A DNA stretch of 64,000 nucleotides from Xestospongia muta (GCA_963693285.1 OY848918.1:13390263-13454262); one strand, 5' to 3'; shown: positions 25,401 to 38,800, counted from the stretch's first letter. Numbers and translations are program-made. The notes: a model not told the origin generated them from the sequence alone.

Positions 25401-28400
25401 CATATGGTTATTTATATAGGTTGCATGTAGCAAACTGTTTTCAAAATGTTAGATATAATCATGACTTCTTAAAGAAAATAAAATATTTTTGTGTGATAAA
25501 CAATGAATTCCCATAGGACAATGGTTATCAAAACTATATTATGTTACTTTCAGTTTGCATCATGGAACTTGTATAATCATGTATTGGTTAAATCAACCAA
25601 TATATATTATATGAAATCTGTTTTTACAGATTTCATATATATATATATATATATATGAAATGTAGTCTAGTAAGTCTACTTTGTTTTACAATTGCAATGT
25701 AGTAGCCAAGAAGGATAAAGCAACTGTTGCTTATTCTTAATAGGGAATTTATTGCCTACTTCTTTTTACACTATTACTATTACTAATATCTGGGCAATCG
25801 TAATATATCAGTAATTAAACAGAGTGTTCTCATTGTCTCATTAAGTAGTATACATAAACAAAATGATAATGAATTGTTTTAAAATATATATATTATATAT
25901 ATGTGTGTGTGTGTGTGTGTCAATATATGTAAACATATACAAGTATACAAAGTCTTATATGAGTGAGCCTATATAGGTGGTGAAAAGTTCTCTGAGTTTG
26001 GATTGCATGTAACTACTAAGATTGAGGAAATAACACCTGATCTACAGACATCTCGACTTCTAATGTATTATCCCTGGGAAACAGATACAAAAGTCTGTGT
26101 CTGGACAACTCCACCAAGAAATATCATCCCAATGTACAGTGTTGAGGTTATTCATATTAATTACATTTTTCTCTCCATAGAAAGATTGAGCTAAAGTTCT
26201 CATGGTTTGATATGTTGAGATCTCTACCAGAATTATGTATTGTTAATCCTCATGGTTTGTATGCTGGATCTGAATGTCTGACATATGACAGCAAAGGTTA
26301 TACATTTACTCTCCTTGCAATTGTACTAATAATAGTTAAGCTTAGAAGTCAATTCGAAAACTTATCTATCTGTCCATGTCATGTTTAAAAAATGAATTGC
26401 AGAACTTTCAACAAAAATGTATAACATCTGCTACTATTCATGAGTACATTATGATGCTAGTATTTGTGAAATGAAAAACAGATAGGCCAAAATGTTCAAA
26501 GGCAATTAAAATCAATGGGAATAGCAAATTTGTATGTGCCTTGCCTTTCCCTGCAAAAGAGTGTGGCCAGCTTCTACACTGTAAAACTGACTGGTTGATT
26601 TAACCAATACATGTTTCAATACATGTAGCAAACTGAAAGTAAATAGTAAAACTGTTTTGATTACTATGTCCTACATTCATTGTTTATCAATGAAAATGTT
26701 TTCTTTTAAGAAATCATTATTAGTTCTAACATTTTGTAAACAGTTTGCATTATGCTATCAGTATAACCATATATTAGTTAAATCAACCAATCAGTTTTTA
26801 CAGTAATATATTTTAGGAAAACTGGTCTATTTTATGGGTTCTGCTAAAGGCACTGATGAACATAGACGCATTTACAATCCTCAGTCAACCAATAAAGATT
26901 ATTTGCAATTAATCTCAAAAGATGAACTTCATAGAATTGGGAGGTATATAATAAATGCTTTAAAATTCATTGCTCTTTGTTATTGTTATTTCTAAAGTGA
27001 AGTTGTCCCAGCTAATATTTTTCATGACATTGTGCGTGTACTTAAAGATGTCAATTCATTTACTGAACATGCTAACAAGTCCTCTGCCACAAGGTATAAA
27101 GTTTTAGTTGATAATAAAATGACAAACATTACATAAAGGACATCTGCAATAATTCATCCACAAGATAGCATACGCTGGGAAACTGAAGAAGCCATAGTTG
27201 TGAGTTTTAGTATGAACAGGGTTTCCAGTTATAATTATTAGGTTTTATTTGACCACAGTGGTTCAATGAATGATAAAGTATTTCCTGAGTGAGGATTGGT
27301 AATTTGTTCAAATCATTGTACATATATATTCCAGAATGCCTAAACTAAGGCGAATTGATGCAGCAAAGCAGTTATTTAATGCTTTTGTTACAAGAACTCA
27401 AGCTTATAAACTTCATCACTCCTTTGGACTTACATTGTTCACAACAGCAACAACAATTAAACTGAATATTTCAAACAACATAGAAGAATTTGAGGTAAGT
27501 GTCATTTGATGGGACATACCTTTTCTCTTATACATAAACATTTGTGCCTAATTTGTTTCCTAGTTTCATTTGTCATACACTATGGCAATATTACATGTGT
27601 TAAATTATTGTTATAATAAAATTATTGTAGATGTGTCTGAAAGATGTGGAGCCTGGTGGTGGCACATCCTTAACAAAAGCAGTTGTTAATGCTATTGAGC
27701 AATTAAAACAATATTCTTGTCGAAGGTAAGATTGTTGTTCAGTATGTAGCTGGTTAGACTTTGCAACTATTTAGACGAATATTGTGCTTAACAGATGGAT
27801 ATAGTGATCATGATCCACCATATTCTACTACATTGGAAAACGCTAGGGTAATATTAAAAAGTCCACTTAATAAAATTTTCTATGATTAATGCTCAGACTT
27901 ATGGTGTCATTATTGACACTGTACTATTGACTTGGCCAAATGTTAATGCTGAACAAAAAGCACTATGTCATGCTTCAAGTACAATAAAAATAATGTGTAT
28001 TATGTATACATGCACTGTAATAATGTATTTCTAAAGTTGAATACCAGATTATAAGTCATGTTGACCATGAAAATTATATAAATATAGGAGCCACTGATGT
28101 TTGTGTTAGTAAATTGATTATGTAGGTGGAGTTTGTGTTCTTCCCAGAACAATGCAAGAAGCCTTGAGGTACTTTGAGATGGATTCTATGCTTTCAGTAA
28201 AAGAAAGGACCATTTCTTGGGAAAAAAATATAGCAGTAATATAACAATACCTTTGTTACTTAATTATTATTAAAAACGTTAGGCTACATTTAGTTATTTT
28301 GAGGATGTGACAACATTTCCTTATGAGAAAGAAGATAGTTTTAAATCTAGTTACATTGAAACATTTCAACAAGTGAAAACGTTCTCAGCACAAAAGTTAG

Positions 28401-29283
28401 TTGATTATGGTACAAATATTACTAATATGTACGATTCTAGATTTATAGATTTTAGAAGAGGGAAGTCATGTGATTCATCTCAGCAGCGGAGAATAATGAA
28501 GGAACTAAGGGAGTTCATGCAAAATCCTCATAAACATATTTCAGTCTATCCTTCCCAAAATGAGTATGTTTATTTTCTATTCAAGTTATTATTACAATAA
28601 CATTTATACAGGTATAATAAATGGAAAGTTATTATGTGTGCACCTGAACATACTGCATACAAAGGAGGTAATATGTTCATAATAACTATGTATATTATTA
28701 AATAGTTGTGGTTATGTTATAGGGACATTTGTACTAAGTGTTCATTTTCTTGAAAAGTATCCCTTTGTACCACCTGAAGTTCGATTCTTGACATCAGTAA
28801 GTTCTAGAAAGATGTGATAAAAATGTTACACGCTGTACATAACATAATTATACCACATTCATAGATTTATCACTGTAATATCAGTAGTAGCAGTGGCCGG
28901 ATATGTCACAGCATTCTTAGTGAATCCTACACACCATCTACTAGTATGCGTGACATTCTATGCTACATTTATGGACTACTAATGTGTCCTGATATGGACA
29001 GCCCTCTGGATAGGTAGCTTGATTATAACATTATGTCATATGTTATCAATACTTACTAGTGCTCTTGCTGATGAATATGGATATTTAAGTCATCAAGAAA
29101 AAGATTTAAATAAAACTTTGAATTCAACTAAATATTTTAAAGCAGCTGATACATATTTTGACAAAGCCAAATCTCAAGTCCAGCATTATGCAAGTAAACC
29201 TAAAGAAGAGTTGGAAAAAGTATGTTATCTTTGTACAAATGGCAGTTCATTTCCTATAATTTAAACAGGAATTAAGTGGCTAA
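22489..29283 (+). CDS. SAM-like / ubiquitin-like x2 / VWA / ubiquitin-conjugating E2 fusion protein (1,041 aa model)
   Basis: 24 exons join with consistent phases: 22489-22627, 22683-23006, 23074-23383, 23442-23634, 23721-23819, 24588-24632, 24838-24985, 25977-26146, 26185-26296, 26817-26943, 26998-27093, 27139-27199, 27242-27288, 27335-27494, 27631-27725, 27775-27847, 27897-27978, 28126-28235, 28283-28563, 28612-28667, 28723-28796, 28865-29013, 29060-29219, 29269-29283. The acceptors at 24588 and 26185 are the least certain. Domains: helical SAM-like (about residues 1-65); two ubiquitin-like folds (about 83-177, with LKSWGISDGDLFYVM, and about 200-285); an unassigned middle; VWA (about 605-790) with a complete MIDAS (DHSGS 612-616, Thr689, Asp716); and UBC fold (about 863-1000) with the active-site Cys948 in GRICHSIL. 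The usual HPN is HCN (937-939), keeping the key Asn. An active ubiquitin carrier enzyme with built-in metal-dependent binding is inferred. Confidence 0.85.
23880..24150. repeat. Degenerate MITE-like fragment in an intron of the E2 fusion gene
   Basis: GTAGCAAACTTAAAAAGTAAAC near 23908, and repeated TTGGTTAAACTAACCAAT-type text near 24068-24140, resemble the interior and ends of the intact repeats at 25129-25629 and 26578-26804. The ends are too decayed to define. Confidence 0.4.
25129..25629. mobile_element. MITE with ACTGTAAAA...TTTTTACAG ends, interrupted by a second MITE
   Basis: The left end (ACTGTAAAAGCTGATTGGTT, then GATTTAACC) pairs with the inverted right end (GGTTAAATCAACC, then CTGTTTTTACAG). 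The interior shares GTAGCAAACTG and TTTGCATnATG text with the copy at 26578-26804. It lies in an intron of the E2 fusion gene and has no coding capacity. Confidence 0.7.
25161..25405. mobile_element. Nested MITE with ~70-bp terminal inverted repeats (ATATGTGACCT)
   Basis: The first ~70 bp (ATATGTGACCTAATTTGC, then GACCTGATTTGTGAAAAG) match the reverse complement of the last ~70 bp at roughly 80 percent or better by eye. The element is 245 bp long and sits inside the older ACTGTAAAA MITE, so it inserted later. Confidence 0.75.
25779..25890. repeat. Dispersed repeat, copy 2
   Basis: Near-identical to 11906-12022 in the same orientation, including the terminal AT run. Here a TG microsatellite (about 25901-25920) follows. 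It lies in an intron of the E2 fusion gene. Confidence 0.8.
26578..26804. mobile_element. Intact MITE (227 bp) in an intron of the E2 fusion gene
   Basis: The ends ACTGTAAAACTGACTGGTTG and, inverted, ACTGTAAAAACTGATTGGTT form terminal inverted repeats of about 28 bp. The body contains GTAGCAAACTGAAAGTAAA. It ends about a dozen bases before the exon acceptor at 26816. Confidence 0.75.
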
Positions 29284-29435
29284 TGAAAGTAAACACTGTT
29301 ATTATAATGTTTGCAGAAATTACAAATTTTATGTAGACAATATTGATTTATACAACATGGTTCCATTGAAATTTTATGAAAATATGATATTTCCTCAATT
29401 AATTGCCTGCTCTGAATGAATTCTTGTCTTTAAAT

Positions 29436-31610
29436 AGCACTAGGTGTACGCACAATTATTGTGCTAAAAATACAATTTAAGATGTGTTTGATCTAAGGTC
29501 ATTAATACAATATATGTTAGTCACTCAGATAGATTACATGTCCAGATACCATTAATTACTACATTGTAGTCACTATTAAGAAATACAATAGCAAGCATGG
29601 ATAAAGTAAACCCCTCACTTATATTTTTAAGACTTTGTTCCATAATTCCCTTACTCATATTCCTAGTAGTCAATATTAGGAATTACAATAGCAAATATGC
29701 TTTAAAAGTGCAAAGTTTGATTCAATGAGTCATAATCTGTATTTTTTGGCTACTTTAAATGTATTCTCTAATGCCAGATTTCATACTCTTTTACTACTTA
29801 ATACAGATTCTACATAATAACACATTCATATTATATGTAGCTCTGTTATGTAAACAAATACTCACTATGGAATTTAAAAGTTTTATAGTTGTCAAAGCCC
29901 TTGATACTATTATGATTACATAACCCACATGTATGAGTGACTATAGTTTACACTGTAATAGTAATACCCACAATGTATTTCATCACACAGCTGTCTAATG
30001 AGTATGATCAGACATTACAATTTCTTATTTGGGATTTATATTATACGTAGATATAAATTATTGTTTGGATAGTACTTGTTTATGCTATGATTCATAACAA
30101 TATTGACTAAATAATGAATCAATTGACCATCTTCAACTTAATTTAGGTCAAACCTTAAATCACAGATTATGTGTCTACCTTAACAATATGTTTAGACATT
30201 AAACTGAAAACTCTATACAACATATATTGACTTGACACTGTATAATAATAACAATTATATTAATCTATTAAAACTAAGTGTTGTCAAATTTTATGTCTTA
30301 TATATGGCAATAAATATTATGTGTTGGCCTTATAATATAACATTAACAGAGACTTCATTTTATTAACATTTTTCATTGACAAATGTTAATAAAACATAAT
30401 GTCACATTATAGTCTAATCAAGTTATGTTATACTTGCAAATACAATCAATAAACAATCATCAGCCATGGTGCATTGTGTCTGAATACTACCATTACAGAT
30501 GGACTATAACCTATACAATAACAATGTCATTCATTTTATATGCACATGTTCATGTATAATATCATGCATACTGATGAAGGCAATTGCTATTCAGTAATAT
30601 GAATATACATTAAAACAAGGTAATATCCAATAGTTGCTTTGTAAATAATGTACTAAGCTTGTAAGTAGTGCTGTTGTAGTACACACCTACTAATTCTAGT
30701 GTAGTTCTAGATCTTGTACTTGTTCAAATGTTAATTTAGTATAGTACTACATAATAAAATTAACCAGTTACATGTAAATTGCTGACTGTATAATCTACTT
30801 TAGTAATAGTACAATATAGCAACAAATTTCACAGTGAATAATACACATGAATTTAATTTCATTAGCAATCCATCCATGTAAGCCATAAATTAGCTAAGCT
30901 AAATTTAATCAATACCAGCAAGAATAAGGATCACTGATACAAACCAAGATCATGTGATAGTTGTAAATAGAGTCTCATCTGACTAAACCCTTTGTTTAAA
31001 CATACCTGTGCAAGACAGTTTGATTACTATAAGTCATCACTTGGAATCTCCTATGGAGGGTCTTACTTTGATGACTATCTTCTCTAGTATATATTATCTT
31101 TACTACATATGTTGGTATAATACCGTGTAAATAGATACATAAGGGTTACTGTAATGCTTTTGAAGAGCATATTACAAGAAGGTAAGTATCTTAATAAGTA
31201 ATCTGATACAACTGATGCCAGCTCAATCTTAACCTTTACAACAAGCACAGTGAGGAACATCTTAAGTTTTAAATGCCTACTTTTAATGAATGTCTGCCTT
31301 CAATAATTGCCAGGTGTATGCACAATTGTTGTGCCAAAAAAGGCCTGACCAAAATAAACACCTGGTCTGGGTGTGGTCAGGGACATGCCCGGAAATACAT
31401 GTAAGCATTTGCTAACATGTTATCATATTTTACTATTCAATTGAAAGTGTTAGTTACATCTCAGTTAACTGTGGAGACGTTTCAAAATAAATAAAGGCCT
31501 ACTTTAAATAAATGCCTAGACAATAATGTTATGAGTAAAATAATTACTGGAAAATTTAATTGGAGAAATATGATAACTAATAATTCATGTACCAAGATAT
31601 GGTTGCTCTA
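29436..31610. repeat. Tandem long non-coding repeat, copy A (divergent)
   Basis: Anchors such as AGGTCATTAATACAATATAT (29496) recur at 31611 and 33881. Copy A spans about 2,115 bp between anchors. It lacks roughly 220 bp present near 32292-32540 in copy B and has a small internal duplication near 29576-29690. No coding frame is conserved. The hairpin TTTTATTAACATTT...AAATGTTAATAAAA near 30358-30394 is retained. Confidence 0.9.
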
Positions 31611-33880
31611 AGGTCATTAATACAATATATGTTAGTCAATCAGATAGATTACATGTCCAGATACCATTAAGTAGTACATTTTAGTCACTATTAGGAATTA
31701 CAATAGCAAATATGCTTTATAAGTGAAAGTTTGATTCAATGAGTCTTAATCTGTATTCTTTTGAATACTTTAAATGTATTCTTTAATGCCAGATCTTATT
31801 CTCTTATACTACTTAATACTGATCCTACATAATAATACATTCATATTATATGTAGTTCTAATAATGTAAACAACATACTCTTTTTGTCACTACGGAATTT
31901 AGAATTTGTATAGTTTGAAAGCCTCTGATACTATTATGTTTACATAACCATCATGATTTAATGAGTATAGTTTACACTGTAATAGTAATACCCACAATGT
32001 ATTTCATCACACAGCTGTCTAATAAGTACACTCAAACATTACAAATTCCTTATTTGGGATTTATATTATACATAGATATAAATTATTGTTTGGATAGTAC
32101 TTGGTTATGCTATGATTCATAACAATATTGACTAAATAATGAATCATATGACCATCCTCAACTTAATTTAGGTCTAACCTTAAATCACAGGTTAACAATA
32201 TGTTTGGACATATTAAACTGAAAACTCTATACAACATATATTGACTTGACACTGTATAATAATAACAATTATATTAACCTGTTATAATTATGTGTTGTCT
32301 CAGGATATTATGCGACAGATCTGTCACATGCACTATTATTGCTTAATTAAACATAGACAAAATTTAAAGTCAATATTGGTGTTCTACATATACATGTATA
32401 TTGCGAAGCAAAACAACGTATTTCCTAGCATGTACATGTGTCTAAGCTGCTATTCAAGTCATAATCCAGCCTAACACTTAATCCATAGTTATGATAGCCC
32501 AGAAGGACAACCCAAAAGGGTAAAATGTTATAGACAAAGGTCTAATTTAATGTCTCGTATATAGCAATAAATACTATATGCTAAGTTTATAATATAACAT
32601 TAACACTAACAACAAAGACTTTGTTTTATTAACATTTTCCAGTTAAAAATGTTAATAAAACATAATGTGAACTTACGTCACATTATAGCCTCATCAAGTT
32701 ATGTTATATTTGCAGATACAATGATTCATCAGCCATAGCACATTGTTATCTGAATACTACCATTACAGATGGACTATAACCTATACAATAACAATGTCAT
32801 TCATTTTATATGCACATGTACATGTATAATATCATGCATACTGATGAAGGCAATTGCTATTCAGTAATATAAATATACACTAATACAAGGTAATATCCAA
32901 TAGTTGCTTTGTAAATAATGTACTAAGCTTGTAAGTAGTGCTGTTGTAGTACACACCTACTAATTCTAGTGTAGTTCTAGATCTTGTACTTGTTCAAATG
33001 TTAATTTAGTATAGTACTACATAATAAAATTAACCATTTACATGTAAATTGCTGACTGTATAATCTACTTTAGTAATAGTACAATATAGCAACAAATTTC
33101 ACAGTGAATAATACACATGAATTTAATTTCTATAGCAATCCATCCATGTAAGCCATAAATTAGCTAAGCTAAATTTAATCAATACCAGCAAGAATAAGGA
33201 TCACTGATACAAACCAAGATCATGTGATAGTTGTAAATAGAGTCTCATCTGACTAAACCCTTTGTTTAAACATACCTGTGTAAGACAGTTTGATTACTAT
33301 AAGTCATCACTTGGGATCTCCTATGGAGGGTCTTACTTTGATGACTATCTTCTCTAGTATATATTATCTTTACTACATATGTTGGTATAATACTGTGTAA
33401 ATAGATACATAAGGGTTACTGTAATGCTTTTGAAGAGCATATTACAAGAAGGTAAGTATCTTAATAAGTAATCTGATACAACTGATGCCAGCTCAATCTT
33501 AACCTTTACAACAAGCACAGTGAGGAACATCTTAAGTTTTAAATGCCTACTTTTAATGAATGTCTGCCTTCAATAAATGCCAGGTGTATGCACAATTGTT
33601 GTGCCAAAAAAGGCCTGACCAAAATAAACACCTGGTCTGGGTGTGGTCAGGGACATGCCCGGAAATACATGTAAGCATTTGCTAACATGTTATCATATTT
33701 TACTATTCAATTGAAAGTGTTAGTTACATCTCAGTTAACTGTGGAGATGTTTCAAAATAAATAAAGGCCTACTTTAAATAAATGCCTAGACAATAATGTT
33801 ATGAGTAAAATAATTACTGGAAAATTTAATTGGAGAAATATGATAACTAATAATTCATGTACCAAGATATGGTTGCTCTA
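31611..33880. repeat. Tandem long non-coding repeat, copy B (2,270 bp)
   Basis: Anchor-to-anchor length to copy C is exactly 2,270 bp, and B and C differ at only scattered single bases. A 60-codon frame at 32292-32474 recurs in C at 34562-34744 with one residue changed. It is absent from copy A and has no family resemblance, so I do not call it a gene. The inverted repeat TGTTTTATTAACATTTT (32622-32638) / AAAATGTTAATAAAACA (32646-32662) forms a 17-bp stem. Confidence 0.95.
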
Positions 33881-36118
33881 AGGTCATTAATACAATATAT
33901 GTTAGTCAATCAGATAGATTACATGTCCAGATACCATTAAGTAGTACATTTTAGTCACTATTAGGAATTACAATAGCAAATATGCTTTATAAGTGAAAGT
34001 TTGATTCAATGAGTCTTAATCTGTATTCTTTTGAATACTTTAAATGTATTCTTTAATGCCAGATCTTATGCTCTTATACTACTTAATACTGATCCAACAT
34101 AATAATACATTCATATTATATGTAGTTCTAATAATGTAAACAACATACTCTTTTTGTCACTACGGAATTTAGAATTTGTATAGTTTGAAAGCCCCTGATA
34201 CTATTATGTTTACATAACCATCATGAATTAATGAGTATAGTTTACACTGTAATAGTAATACCCACAATGTATTTCATCACACAGCTGTCTAATAAGTACA
34301 CTCAAACATTACAAATTCCTTATTTGGGATTAATATTATACATAGATATAAATTATTGTTTGGATAGTACTTGGTTATGCTATGATTCATAACAATATTG
34401 ACTAAATAATGAATCATATGACCATCCTCAACTTAATTTAGGTCTAACCTTAAATCACAGGTTAACAATATGTTTGGACATATTAAACTGAAAACTCTAT
34501 ACAACATAAATTGACATGACACTGTATAATAATAACAATTATATTAACCTGTTATAATTATGTGTTGTCTCAGGATATTATGCGACAGATCTGTCACATG
34601 CACTATTATTGCTTAATTAAACATAGACAAAATTTAAAGTCAATATTGGTGTTCTATATATACATGTATATTGCGAAGCAAAACAACGTATTTCCTAGCA
34701 TGTACGTGTGTCTAAGCTGCTATTCAAGTCATAATCCAGCCTAACACTTAATCCAAAGTTATGATAGCCCAGAAGGACAACCCAAAAGGGTAAAATGTTA
34801 TAGACAAAGGTCTAATTTAATGTCTCGTATATAGCAATAAATATTATATGCTAAGTTTATAATATAACATTAACACTAACAACAAAGACTTTGTTTTATT
34901 AACATTTTCCAGTTAAAAATGTTAATAAAACATAATGTGAACTTACGTCACATTATAGCCTCATCAAGTTATGTTATATTTGCAGATACAATGATTCATC
35001 AGCCATAGCACATTGTTATCTGAATACTACCATTACAGATGGACTATAACCTATACAATAACAATGTCATTCATTTTATATGCACATGTACATGTATAAT
35101 ATCATGCATACTGATGAAGGCAATTGCTATTCAGTAATATAAATATACACTAATACAAGGTAATATCCAATAGTTGCTTTGTAAATAATGTACTAAGCTT
35201 GTAAGTAGTGCTGTTGTAGTACACACCTACTAATTCTAGTGTAGTTCTAGATCTTGTACTTGTTCAAATGTTAATTTAGTATAGTACTACATAATAAAAT
35301 TAACCAGTTACATGTAAATTGCTGACTGTATAATCTACTTTAGTAATAGTACAATATAGCAACAAATTTCACAGTGAATAATACACATGAATTTAATTTC
35401 TATAGCAATCCATCCATGTAAGTCATAAATTAGCTAAGCTAAATTTAATCAATACCAGCAAGAATAAGGATCACTGATACAAACCAAGATCATGTGATAG
35501 TTGTAAATAGAGTCTCATCTGACTAAACCCTTTGTTTAAACATACCTGTGCAAGACAGTTTGATTACTATAAGTCATCACTTGGGATCTCCTATGGAGGG
35601 TCTTACTTTGATGACTATCTTCTCTAGTATATATTATCTTTACTACATATGTTGGTATAATACCGTGTAAATAGATACATAAGGGTTACTGTAATGCTTT
35701 TGAAGAGCATATTACAAGAAGGTAAGTATCTTAATAAGTAATCTGATGCAAATAATGCTAGCTCAATTGCACAGTGAGGAACATCTTATTAAGTTTTATG
35801 CCTACTTTTAATAAATGTCTACTTTCAATAAATGCCAGGTATATGCACAATTGTTGTACCAAAAAAAGGCCTGACGAAAATAAACACCTAGCCTGGGTGT
35901 GGTCAAGCCAGGGACATGCCCGGAAACACATGTAAACAGTTGATAATATGTTATCATATTTTACTATTTAATTGAAAGTTTTAGTTATATTTCAATTAAC
36001 TATGAAAACCTTTCAAGATAAATAAAGCCCTACTTTAAATAAATGCTTAGACAATAATGTTATGAGTAAAATAAATACTGGAGCATTTAATTGGAGACTG
36101 AATATAATAACTAAAAAT
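33881..36118. repeat. Tandem long non-coding repeat, copy C
   Basis: Nearly identical to copy B as far as about 35745. The last ~370 bp (around AATAATGCTAGCTCAATTGC onward) are more diverged and carry small indels. This suggests that the B/C similarity comes from a recent unequal exchange with its edge there. The 17-bp hairpin is at 34892-34932. Confidence 0.92.
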
Positions 36119-38800
36119 TAAATAACTATGAGTTCCTAATCTAGGAACTCAGCAAGGGGTATCTATAAAATTGATTTGTGTGATTTCATAGAGTTAAATT
36201 CCAATGCATTTTGATAAACTAGAGTTAATTAATTAAACAAGACAACTAAGTCAACATTCACTTGTACTGACCATTAAAGGAATAGATTATAGTTATAGCT
36301 AAATTGGTTTCCCATGAAGAGCTTTGGTAGTTTAATTACAAACTTGGAGATGCCTATAGGAATTATGATGTGAATGGCTGGTGACTGTCTTATTTTTAAA
36401 TATTATTGATGAAACAGGAACTTTAGTTGACTGTTCCATCAAGCCTAATGATTGAGATACTATCACCTCTTCCTAGAACAAAGCTCACAATTGCATAAAG
36501 TTATACTTACTAATAACATAGACAGAAAAAATTATACATTTTTAAAATTAATGTAATATAGGGGGGGGGATGTTAATAATTAATGGAAAGATCACAAAGA
36601 AATTGATAGAATAGCATACAAATAATTATTTCTGTTATCAGAAAAGGTTAGGCACAAAACTAGATAGAAAGGTGTAATATCTCTCAAAACAATAATAACC
36701 TATGACAAATCAGTTTGCAAATCTACATGACATATTAAATCTCCAACATTTTTCTGCATGGCATGCATAGCATGCCAAGTAGTCCTATAATCATTTGGAC
36801 CACGTGTTATTATAACATATATGCAATGGATTGTGTTTGTTTCATTGTTTTAATACATTGCTGTATGAGACTTTCAAGAGCAACAAATAAAATTAAACTA
36901 TTTTTAACTGCTAACACATTTAGCAAACAATGAATTTCCTTAACTCTAGGTGGAGACGTGTGACTTACAATGCTTGAAGTTTTTGCTACCTTGCTCTTCT
37001 ATATCTCTAGCATTCTATAGCTATTAGTCTTCCACTGACACCGTTGTTAATTATGTAATCTTTGTAACTCTAGTCAATACTTCACTGTGAAGTTATTGTC
37101 TTCTAAAACAATTATGGGATAATTGTTTATTGTAGTCTTGTCAATGATACTTTAGATACTTCAACAATTTATATTTCAGTTATATTTCAGTTTCAAAATC
37201 ACTATATAGACATTGCTAATTATTGTTTTAAGATAATGGTTCTGTACCAATAAGTAACTAAGGTTAGTAAACAGAAACTATTGTAATGCTTAGAACTGTT
37301 TTCAAGAGCTTATACACAATGTGGTAGTACACACAGTATGAGTAATTAAAATTCAGTGTTTGGAAAGTGTCCTGTGGTCAGTATTATATATATAGGCTAA
37401 TTTTATTTTTGCTACTATAGTCAAATGCAAAAAAAACTTTTAAAGTATAAGTTTAACTCCCAATCAATTATAACATCTACACCTTTACTAAGTACAGTAT
37501 TAATCAATAAGTTAATATTGAGGATAGGAGACTTCAGAAATCATGATATTGACTTCAACCAACCACATACAAAAATTAACAATTTAGTCATGCATTTATA
37601 AGATGACCTGGATAAACAATATAAGATCATGTAGACAGTGCTAATGTATGTTTCCCCCTTTCATGATGAAAATGTTAAATACACACATTATCTAACATTG
37701 AAGCTATAATTCATACTGACACAATATAATGTATCTTATATATACACAGTGTGTAAATGTTTTGTGTTGGTAAGTACAATAAACAAAGTGTATAGGAACA
37801 GTAAAAGAACAAGTGGTGTAGGACATTGATCATATCCATCATAAACTAACCTGCAATAAGTGAACATTTTGCTGTTCTAACTGACTCTCATCTTCTTAAA
37901 GACATAACTATGTACATCTATTAAATATTGATTTATAAATAAAGATATAGTATCCATTTCACTACTATCTTACCTCACATACAATAGAGTTACACATGTG
38001 AATTATAACACACCTACATTTAACTGGGGTGTGTCTATTATTGTATGACAGATTGTATAGATATAATTTTGTTTTCAGGCTTGTTTGTGTATGTATTATG
38101 TATATACATCTTCAGAGCATATTAAGTATCAGTGATGATTGCATAATCATATGATTTAAACTTACTAGCAATAGTGAGGGTTCATTAATGAAAAAATATT
38201 GTCACAGTAACAAGTGCAAGAAAGCAGGTGAGGTCAATGAACTTATCCTTGCTACTATATTGTCGATTATTACTGACCCTAGTTAGTGCATTAAAATTTT
38301 GCCAAATTTTTATCTGTAGTAGTGTAGAAATCAATAATGCAATAATGCTCTTATCAATAAATATAATATCAGCAAATAAAATACTATTACAATATTATTA
38401 TTCCAGCAGAACATATACAAAAGTATCCATTGTTGTACACGCCACAAACAAGTATCCAAACCCAAGTATACAAACTTGTATACTTTCAAACTTGCTCATA
38501 AATTCAATATTAAGTTACTCATTGTATTTTAATTGAATTCACTGACAAGCTATGAAATGATTACACAGCAATCGCATTATTGCAAATGAAAAAACCTATA
38601 TATAATAATAATAAACAAGAAAGAAAAACAGATAAAAGAGGAATGAAAGTCAGGTCTAGCTGATAGTACATAACTCTAACTATCTAAACAAATGATCAGG
38701 ACTATGTTGAATAGGTATGATTACATATATATACAAAATTCCTCGTAAGAACTTGAAAACTTAACAGATATACTTTGTTGATACAATATGTGATTTGATT
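36119..38800. other. Non-coding interval, no gene seen
   Basis: AT-rich sequence with only short frames, such as 38228-38536 (102 codons, no recognised family). Minor structures are a 9-bp-arm hairpin GAGTTCCTA/TAGGAACTC at 36130-36150, a G run at 36561-36569, a 7-bp-arm palindrome GGCATGC/GCATGCC at 36760-36776, and short GTATCCAA-type motifs at 38420-38470. The last may be subterminal repeats of the adjacent CACTA-like element. Confidence 0.5.

Noticed and set aside
32292..34744. Repeated 60-codon open frame (32292-32474 and 34562-34744) as a small gene
   Set aside because: It is kept only because copies B and C are almost identical. Copy A lacks the segment, and there is no family match or splice context.
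29496..36118. CRISPR array or classical short satellite
   Set aside because: The units are over 2 kb and only three in number, with no regular short repeat-spacer pattern.
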